A DNA stretch of 64,000 nt, taken from assembly GCA_037349105.1 (NCBI GenBank), contig JAYJMM010000104.1:1646001-1710000 (forward strand), read 5' to 3'. This document shows, in pieces, positions 57,701 to 64,000 of the stretch; position 1 is the first letter of the stretch; each line of letters begins with the position of its first letter. The position numbers and the translations under genes were made by a program. This DNA is from Limnomonas spitsbergensis. Lineage: Eukaryota; Chlorophyta; Chlorophyceae; Chlamydomonadales. Under the pieces are notes generated by a model. The model was not told where the DNA came from. It did not search any database and saw only the letters and a list, made by a program, of their open reading frames with translations.

Positions 57701-57794
57701 TGTGTAGGCGGGCAAAGGCTGCAGCGGAACTCAAGCTGAGGCATTTGTCAAGGAGCTTCAAGATGCGGGGCGGTACCAGCGGGACGTCTGGTGA
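48760..57794 (+). CDS. NADPH-cytochrome P450 reductase, complete, 16 exons
   Basis: Exons: 48760-49020, 49375-49482, 49891-50037, 50692-50827, 51030-51166, 51839-52003, 52906-53007, 53460-53665, 54359-54428, 54825-54944, 55339-55500, 55913-56006, 56176-56267, 56712-56828, 57420-57497, 57708-57794. They total 693 residues, the usual family length. A hydrophobic N-terminal anchor (about 17-38) would hold it on the ER. The FMN domain shows [12 protein letters not shown] (84-95), [11 protein letters not shown] (137-147) and [11 protein letters not shown] (179-189). The FAD domain has RFYSISSS (471-478). The NADPH domain has [12 protein letters not shown] (548-559), [11 protein letters not shown] (646-656) and the C-terminal RDVW. 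The enzyme moves electrons from NADPH through FAD and FMN to ER cytochromes P450. All introns are GT-AG except the last, which starts CAG|GCAAGT. Several introns contain copies of neighbouring exon ends. Confidence 0.96.
50038..50290 (+). repeat. Purine-rich GGGGAGGGGCATGGGA tract
   Basis: About 250 bp of imperfect G/A repeats (AGGGGCATGGGAGGGAGAGG and similar) in reductase intron 3, purine-only except for scattered CAT. It may form triplex or quadruplex structures. Not coding despite open frames. Confidence 0.85.
51193..51222. repeat. (TA)n microsatellite
   Basis: An uninterrupted AT alternation, about 26 bp, in reductase intron 5. Confidence 0.95.
52004..52135 (+). repeat. Copy of the reductase exon 6 end and donor
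   Basis: The sequence GGAGGTT.AGC.CAAGGGATCC, then AAG|GTGACAC at the exon 6 border and ~45 bp of intron recur about 80 bp downstream, where the border reads AAT|GTGACAC. Flank ACATGGTGGTAGTGCTG is shared by both. Confidence 0.85.
53002..53165 (+). repeat. 69-bp repeats of the reductase exon 7 donor
   Basis: The real border GATAAG|GTACTC at 53002 is followed by two copies, GACAAG|GTGCTC, at 53071 and 53140. Each unit carries GTGGGGAGGGGGGGGATACG and GAGTTCTGCTGGGTTAA. The copied borders keep AAG|GT. Confidence 0.9.
54060..54250 (-). repeat. Family-1 SINE-like element, copy I
   Basis: Well preserved, minus orientation: CAGCTACATATCAGCTACAC, GGTCGAGGTTTGGTTCCCAT and an end in CCGAAAAAAGAAG. 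Reductase intron 8. Confidence 0.75.
54721..54797. repeat. (TG)n and (AC)n tracts facing each other
   Basis: About 18 bp of TG (54721-54739) and about 22 bp of AC (54772-54793) are complementary and only ~33 bp apart, in reductase intron 9, close to the acceptor at 54824. Confidence 0.9.
55501..55912 (+). repeat. Reductase intron 11 made of decayed duplications
   Basis: The donor region AAG|GTAAGGGCTGCTTAGGCC recurs as GAGGTAGGGGCTGCGTAGGC at about 55620. GGGGCTAGTACACCC recurs four times. A ~103-bp unit runs from GGCACTAGAGGAGTGTGTAA (55736) through an acceptor (CCCTCCAG) and GATGCAAGTGTCCCTACCAT (about 55806), then repeats as the real acceptor and exon 12 start (GATCCAAGTGTCCC, 55913). Confidence 0.85.
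56850..57025 (+). repeat. Family-1 SINE-like element, copy J
   Basis: Plus orientation and diverged: CGGCTACAATTCAGCTACAA, GCAGCAAGCCCTGCTG, GAAGATTGGGTCCCCATTGG. It lies in reductase intron 14. Confidence 0.6.
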
Positions 57795-59219
57795 AAAGCA
57801 TCGGAGCTGTTGCAATGAACGTATTGGGGGGGGCTCGGGGTAGGTAGACAAAACCTTGAGGGATATTGTGTTGAGTTTGCATGAGCGTGGCATTTCTGCT
57901 AGATCGAAACTTGAACGAGGGAGAGACTGCCGGTATATTTGAACATTTGTTTGCATGCAGCGGTGACAGTGCGTCCACCGAAAGTATTTTCTGAAAGGGC
58001 CACAGACAAAGTGAGCATTGACATGTTGGCAACCAATATTTGTTCCTCTACCTCTACGCTCTTGAGCAGTGGGCTCTGATGTAGCATAGTGCGCACCAGG
58101 CTTTACAATCGATGCCGGAGGCCTGAGTTCATGGTGGAGGGGTGATATCATTATTTTGAGTCAGCTCCTCCAAGAGCCTTATACTCACCATGTAGCGGTA
58201 CCGTACATGTCTAATACTTGAACCTGAAGTATGTCCTTTGAGCCTTAGCTTTAAGTTATGTCATAGGCCCCAGATGATGAGGGCCAATAAACGCATGACA
58301 TGTGCTCACTGATAACGAGCAGGCGACATGACGATGCATCATTTCAGGATTCCAGGAGGCCTAGTGAAAGTTTGAGGTGCGGTGCAGCCCGGCCAGAAGA
58401 CTCACAGGGGATAGAGACACATGAAGGGGACAAGCATTGATCTTGTTCAGTCAACCAGTGCAGCATACACTGAAGGAACTTGCACAGCCCAGCCAGATAA
58501 TTTCCAGGAACCTGTGATACATGCGAAGCTGATGAAGCTCTGGAGCATCTGCCACGGATCCGCATGTGCATCCATTTGCCAGGTGCATGATAGAATATGG
58601 TGTCGTAACAGCCAGGGGGCATGGCTTACAAGATAGGGGGAGACGTGGATGGGTGGACAAAAAACGGTGCAGGGATTTTTATGAGGGCAGGCTTACAAGG
58701 GGAGGGGCCGTGGCCTGTCAGATCCTGGTGCATGCCCGCATGTGAAAAATGCATGCAGTCAGATCATATTCCAGCACAAGCAGACAAATCGTTTGACTCT
58801 GCGTTTAATTAATTATTTTTGGAGGTGCATGGAGTGGTGCGCGAAAGAATAATAATTGACAACTCTTTGGGGGAGAGCGCGGAGTAGTGTTTCCGGCACC
58901 AATATCTAAAGAATATTCATCTGCGCATGCGCGCAGTAGGGTACTTTTTACCTGCGTGACGAATTTGATATATCAGTTCTCAACAGGGTTGCGCGGACCC
59001 TATCCCGTTTTACAGTATGATGGTATTTCGGCCAATTGGGGATGCCATCATGGAACCATTTTAAAAAATGCTGACGTGACGGTAACAGGCATTTGAATTA
59101 TCTAGTGCTCGAATCGCTTTGCAGGCACCTGTCCCAAGCATAAATTCGGAACACAATTTAACAAAAATAACATAGCGCATTATAACACAGCTGAGACATA
59201 TGTGGTCGTGAAAGCCGAG
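57795..59219. other. Spacer downstream of the reductase gene
   Basis: Holds the reductase 3' UTR; no clear polyadenylation signal was picked out. No exon, RNA gene or repeat array is supported here. About 59122-59160 matches the dispersed piece at 12520-12570. Confidence 0.5.
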
Positions 59220-59279
59220 TAAATAACATTACACCTCTGGGCCCTGCTCAAACAGGCTCAGCCGCCTGGGCGCCCAACT

Positions 59280-59436
59280 GTTCCGTTGGGCAGCCACTGC
59301 CAGGCCGATGGGGAATTCACTGTCCCCAGCCTTCAGCCAGTGGCCCAAGCAGCAGGTCGTGCTGCATCGGGCCCTGCCAGCCAAAGGCCAGCTTGCTGCT
59401 GAAGTGCAGCTGAAGCACCTCAAATAAACACTGGCA
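59280..59436 (-). repeat. Family-1 SINE-like element, copy K
   Basis: Minus orientation: CTTCAGCTGCACTTCAGCAG, GCTGCTTGGGCCACTGGCT, CCATCGGCCTGGCAGTG. An AATAAACACTG-like string, usually at the other end, occurs here at about 59423. It directly abuts the decayed kinase exon and is bordered on its other side by a family-2 copy (59220-59285). Confidence 0.6.
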
Positions 59437-59439
59437 AAC

Positions 59440-59636
59440 CTGAAGCAACGAGTTCTCCAGCTTCATGTCTAGGCTGACGATACCCATTTTGTGGCTGTAG
59501 CCCAGGCCTGTTGCTGAAAGAACCACCGAGCAGCCGCTTCTTTCAGTCGCCCTGCCCTCTTAATGTACCTGCCCAGGTTGCCGCCTGAGGCATACTCCAT
59601 GGCGATGCAGATGTAGTCGGACGACAAAAAGACCTC
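59440..59636 (-). pseudogene. Decayed serine/threonine protein-kinase exon
   Basis: After an acceptor (CCCTGTCCAG) the minus strand reads EVFLSSDYICIAMEYASGGN, the kinase hinge, then RLKEAAARWFFQ. A frame change follows, and reading resumes as GYSHKMGIVSLDMKLENSLL, the catalytic loop of SnRK/CAMK-like plant kinases. The catalytic Asp and Lys remain (LDMK) but the Arg before Asp, normally RD, is Leu. No flanking kinase exons were found, and a SINE-like element replaces the downstream sequence. Frameshift, lost residue and isolation together indicate a pseudogene fragment. Confidence 0.75.
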
Positions 59637-60728
59637 CTGGACAGGGGACGACCATGGAGCTTTGACCTAGTCAGGAGTGCATGGGGACATGACCCCAGAT
59701 ATGATTGACACAGCCCATGCATTCGGCGGGTGCATTACCCTTGACCCCATTCACATACATACTGGCATGCAGCATGCGAGCGCTCCCACTGACCCCTACG
59801 GCCCAAGGGTCAACATATGTCCATGCATCCACATTTCCATGGCAGAAGTTGTATGTGTTACAAAATTTTGCAACATCTAGGCCCATTATGACACAGAGCG
59901 GTCGGCATGGCAGAAAAGCCCTTTTCCCAAACGATCACCAAGGTACTATAGCCATGCCCATGCATGGAGAAGCGGATACCATATCATATCATAATTTTCT
60001 ATGATATGATGGCCCGAAAGACCATACCGGTATCATGCTACTACAATAGGGTGCAGTCCCGGTATACACGCTCACAGACGGCCATAACAGCACTGACATG
60101 CTGCCTTGCACCAGAGGCATGAAGCCCACCTCATTATTCGAGCTTCCTTCCAGTAACTAATATTCTTCGGTTCGCACTGCCCCCCCTTTCAAACGAGCTA
60201 TTTGGGTGGGAGCATAATGCCGTAGCTACTGTACTTTTGAACAAGTCATCTGACAGGAGGCGAAACAGCGCATTCCATGGGGAGCTCACTGAGGGGCCCA
60301 GAAACAACCGAGTTGTCAAGACGATTGCGTACCCTCCTGTTTGGGCCCCACGCGTGCCCCACGCGACACCCCATGCGACACCCTGGAAGTCTGACACCAC
60401 TCTGTCATATTGTGAGCGCTTCTCATGACTCTGACGCCACTCTGGCATATTGGGAGCGCCTCTCATGACTCTGACGTGGCCAACCGATTTCCAACCACGT
60501 CGGTTTTGCGGACAGGGTGTCTCGTCATTGCGCTTTACATAATTGGAAAACAGAACTTTGCACTGCCCGAACGTAGAAACATAAGCACTCTTTAAAAAGG
60601 CTATGCCAGCGGTATTGAGTAGCAGTTCCATCTGTCCCTGTCTGACCACTTCAACCTCCAGCCTGATGTCGATTTTGAGAAAAGTGTAGTGACCAGTAAA
60701 CGGTACCAACTCTTACGCTGCAACGCAT
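59637..60728. other. Spacer and probable Dof gene promoter
   Basis: Contains an imperfect inverted repeat of CATATCATATCATA (about 59980-60012) and two 40-bp tandem units TCTGAC.CCACTCTG.CATATTG at about 60391-60470. No exon is supported. The last part should contain the Dof gene promoter and 5' UTR. Confidence 0.5.
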
Positions 60729-63332
60729 ATGTCTAGGGACGATAGGCCCAGCTCCAGCGGAGAATGCCCCTCTGGCGACCAGCAGGCCACTAGCACTGGG
60801 AACGGCGACCCTTCATGGAACGGCGGGAACAAGCCAGAGAAACATTCAGGCGATGGCAATACACAGCCTGCTATGACCAGCAGTGACAAAGCCGCGGGCA
60901 GTGACAAGGATACCAACACCAGGGACACCAACATCGACGATGACGACAGGGATGCATCCCAGCAGCCATGCGGAAAACCGAAGCTCCCTAAACCGGATGT
61001 CATCGACCCTTGCCCGCGGTGCTCGAGTCAAGACACGAAATTCTGCTATTACAACAACTACAACTTGCGGCAGCCAAGGTGCGCGGTGTGACACCTCCCG
61101 CAGGGGCGCGAAGAATATCCCTCCACCCAAAGGGCAAATGGCAGGACAATGGTTACTTAGTCACTACTAACCATCACACCACGATTTCAAATTTTGCAAA
61201 GGGTTATTTCCTGCCTGCTAGCCCGCTTACCTGCCCGCCTGCCTTTGTGTGTGCATCCTGACTGATCACTCAAGCGGCTTCTCTGACACTTCTCCCTTCT
61301 TTCTCCTCCTGCAGATTCTTATGCAAGGTAAAGAGAGGCGATGCTGCAGGCATATATAATGACGGCAAGGGTCAACTGATGGCGTCTAACCCTGCCCTGG
61401 CATCATACCAGTGCAAAGGCACACTATTATTGTTTGCATGAAGGGTTCCTAAAAAAGCATCAGTCGAGGTATGAAGGTGAATGAATAGACGCGCTTTGCA
61501 GGCCATCATCTCTTCTGAATTCCTCTCTGCCATCATCTCTCCTTCCTGAGCCCTTTCCTCCCCTCCCCTCTTCCCTCTCCATGCAGGCCTGCCAGAGATA
61601 CTGGACCGGAGGAGGCACCTTGAGGAATGTCCCCCCCGGCTCTGGCCGCCGCAAGAGCAAGGCGGCGAACGCCAAGTCGGGCTCTGAAAAGAGCATCACC
61701 CCAGAGCACCACATAAAGCAGTCCAACTTCCCGCTGCACATGCTCGCCTCAACCGCAGATAACACGCTGTCCTCCACCTATGCTGCTGTCGGCGCCGGCG
61801 GCCTAAATCCGTTGCTGGACCCCATGCTGATGTACAACTCTGCCATGGCTCAGCAGCAGCTGATGGGGGGCGCCTCATTGACCGGCCTGACGCTGCCGAA
61901 CATGATGGGCCAGTGGCCCAACTCGGCCGGCCTCAGCGTTCCGATGCCACTCACGATGGACTTGCAGCAGCAACAACAGCAGCAGCACATCCAGCAGCAG
62001 CAAGCGGAGTATGCACAGATGGGCGGCTGTGGAGCAATCTCTGGCTTGCCTCACATAACCGCGGGCCGCCGCGACGCCTTGGGCCTGCCGCCTGATGCTT
62101 ACACCGCAGCAAGTGGGCTGGAGGGCTCGGGCAGCCCGGCCACGGGTTCACACTATTCCGAGGACTGTGACGAGGGGCGACGCGTGAAAGCCAAGATGTG
62201 CCATGCAAGGCAGGGCGGCAGCAGCAGCGACAACACTGCAACTGGAACGGACGTCTCTGGGGGTAGCCCAATAACGGGGCTCACTGGCTCACAGCATCAG
62301 CAGGCCGGCTGCGGCGACGGGGCAACCTGCGTCACCAGCGCCAACCCGGCTGACGCCGCGGCGGCGCAGTCGCTATCTCATCACTTGGCCCGGCAGCAGC
62401 AGGCCCAAGCACAGGCGCTTCAGGCTGCTTGGCTGCAGCAAGCCATGGTGGGCTGGCCCCAGCCAGGCCTCGTGGGCAACCCGGCGGCGGCCACCGCGGC
62501 CGTTGCCATGAACGGAGCGGCGGCGGGCGGTGGCGGCATCGGCGGCGCAGCTGCTGGACGGGCAGACATGTACGGCCAGCACCAGCAGGCTGCCGCCGCC
62601 GCTGCGACCCTCGCGACCGTCAACGCACAGCAGACCGCCTTGCAGCATCAGCTGCATGCCGCGCACATGCAAGCGGCCAACGCGGCCTGCATGGGGCAGC
62701 AGCACATGCATGGACCTGGCGGCAACCCCTACGGCATGCTCCCTGGGGCGTGGCCTTACGGGGGCCACATGGGTTACGGAGCTGCGGGGCTCATGCCCGG
62801 CGGCTGTGCGGCCGCGGCCAGCGCCGCGATTCTCGCCGCATCAGGCTCTGGAGCCCACCACCACCACCATCATCACCAGGCGGCCGCGAACATGCCTGAG
62901 GCGCTCATGGCGCAGCAGCTGCTCAGCTTTCGCCACCCTGGCGCAGCCGGAGGCATGCCTAATATGGCGGCCATGGCTGGAGGCATGCCCAATATGGCAG
63001 CTATGGCCGGAGGCATGCCCAATATGGCGGCCATGGCTGGAGGCATGCCCAATATGGCCGGTGGCATGCCTGGCTGGCCGCACAGCGGCGCCGGCTTCAT
63101 GTGGCCTCAGGGGGCACACATGGGCATGGGGATGGGCATGGGGCTGCAGCAGCCAAACGGCGGTATTGTGGATGCGATGGCTGGTATGCCCTCTTGGGCC
63201 GAGGCGTTGCTCCAGCAGCAACAGATGCAGCAGCATCAACAGATGCAGCAGCATCAGCAGCAGATGCAACTCCAGCAGCAGCTGCAGCACCAGATGCAGC
63301 TTCAAGCAGGGGACGGGTATCCCCGGGCATGA
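60729..63332 (+). CDS. Dof-type zinc-finger transcription factor, three exons
   Basis: Exons 60729-61078, 61315-61327 and 61587-63332 join in phase to give 702 residues. The Dof finger, a plant-lineage DNA-binding domain that recognises AAAG-core sites, is complete only after splicing: [19 protein letters not shown], then RQPR, FLCK and [20 protein letters not shown]. This fits C-X2-C-X21-C-X2-C at about residues 95-123. The finger is split across all three exons, and the middle one is only 13 nt and supplies the third cysteine. The N-terminus is acidic and polar. The long C-terminal part is low complexity: Gln-rich (about 61963-62010 and 63213-63305), Ala/Gly-rich, a His7 run (about 62857) and four copies of [10 protein letters not shown] (62951-63060). 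These are typical of activation or interaction regions. Basic GRRKSK after the finger may serve nuclear import. Confidence 0.93.
62951..63070 (+). repeat. 30-bp in-frame coding repeat in the Dof gene
   Basis: Four 30-bp units (GGAGGCATGCCCAATATGGC, then GGCCATGGCT) encode [10 protein letters not shown]; the fourth is shortened. Copies are nearly identical at DNA level, so length variation between strains is likely. Confidence 0.93.
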
Positions 63333-64000
63333 TATGATGTTATGTTTGCATGGGCTGAAGTCTTTAGCCTTATATAGCCTAAAGCGCGAGCCTTGTTGGC
63401 CTGAGTATGACGTTGAGATGTCTGCAGCTAACTAGATCATTGTTTCTGCTGCTGCTGATGATGATGAGAGAGTGTTGCTTTCGTTATTTAGTCAGTCTGT
63501 GAGGCATCGACACCCTTCTCTGGGGCGCCTGCCACTTGGCAAAGTGTCCAGTTTGAAGGCAGGGATAGATCATAGCCGTTGTGACAGCTATCAGTTAGCC
63601 AAGAACCTAACAACTCATAATTCATACCCGAGCAGCTTCACATTTCTAATGTTGTTGATATCGTAATCGTGTCATGTTTCAGTTCAACTTCATGCATATC
63701 GACAATGAATGGACGGCTCAATTCATATTTTCTGGTTGGCCCATTATTGAGCCATGGTACTGTTCTTGCCTGAGGCTGCTGATAAAGCAGTCATGCATCT
63801 GTCCAGCACTTGCTTTTCTCAGAATATAGTTCATCTGTGGACCCTCCCTTTCATGCATGAACCTATCATGCAGACTCCTGAAGATTTTGGTTTCATTTGA
63901 AGCAACAGGTCCTATCCTTGGGGGGGGCGTAAGATTAAGCAGGGGGGGGGCGTGCCTGCTAGAGATAGATCTGCTGTCTTGCACACATGATTTATGAGCT
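63333..64000. other. Dof 3' UTR and flank
   Basis: No further gene is seen. The sequence is AT-richer than the Dof coding exon and contains no repeat array. A poly-G run occurs near 63920-63950. Confidence 0.5.

Overview
This window looks like nuclear DNA of a chlorophyte green alga or close relative. Every well-supported protein gene is split by many GT-AG introns, and one intron is GC-AG. A Dof-type zinc-finger regulator and a multi-membrane alpha/beta hydrolase of the land-plant type both point to the green lineage, and there is no bacterial operon structure. Introns and spacers are full of minisatellites and short dispersed repeats. I cannot name the species.

Layout. 1-3490 is a 61-bp satellite cut by the window edge. 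3631-7090 (minus) is an AMP-forming acyl-CoA synthetase of the oxalyl-CoA/4-coumarate-CoA ligase type; its last exon or exons lie beyond the satellite. 9182-13559 (minus) holds candidate exons of one or more genes I do not recognise. 14398-16579 (minus) is the 3' end of a coiled-coil protein gene. 16763-16805 resembles the 5' domain of U2 snRNA. 16898-19753 is a 2.86-kb array of a 13-bp unit. 23137-23616 (plus) is a group-3 LEA-like protein. 26224-26454 is a hAT-like MITE with an 8-bp target duplication. 26951-27030 is tRNA-Leu(AAG). 27352-30407 (minus) carries four phase-compatible exons of an unidentified gene. 34321-47914 (minus) is a 16-exon membrane-anchored alpha/beta hydrolase gene. 48760-57794 (plus) is a complete 16-exon NADPH-cytochrome P450 reductase gene, divergent from the hydrolase. 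59440-59636 (minus) is a decayed protein-kinase exon. 60729-63332 (plus) is a Dof transcription factor gene with a 13-nt micro-exon.

The most interesting pattern is that tandem repeats in this window repeatedly carry a splice junction: a piece of exon end plus the adjoining intron. It occurs in the ligase, coiled-coil, hydrolase and reductase genes. The 61-bp satellite itself reads, on the minus strand, as an amplified 3' splice site plus the first codons expected for the next ligase exon. All exon boundaries were placed by eye from reading frame, splice-site sequence and phase agreement between successive exons.
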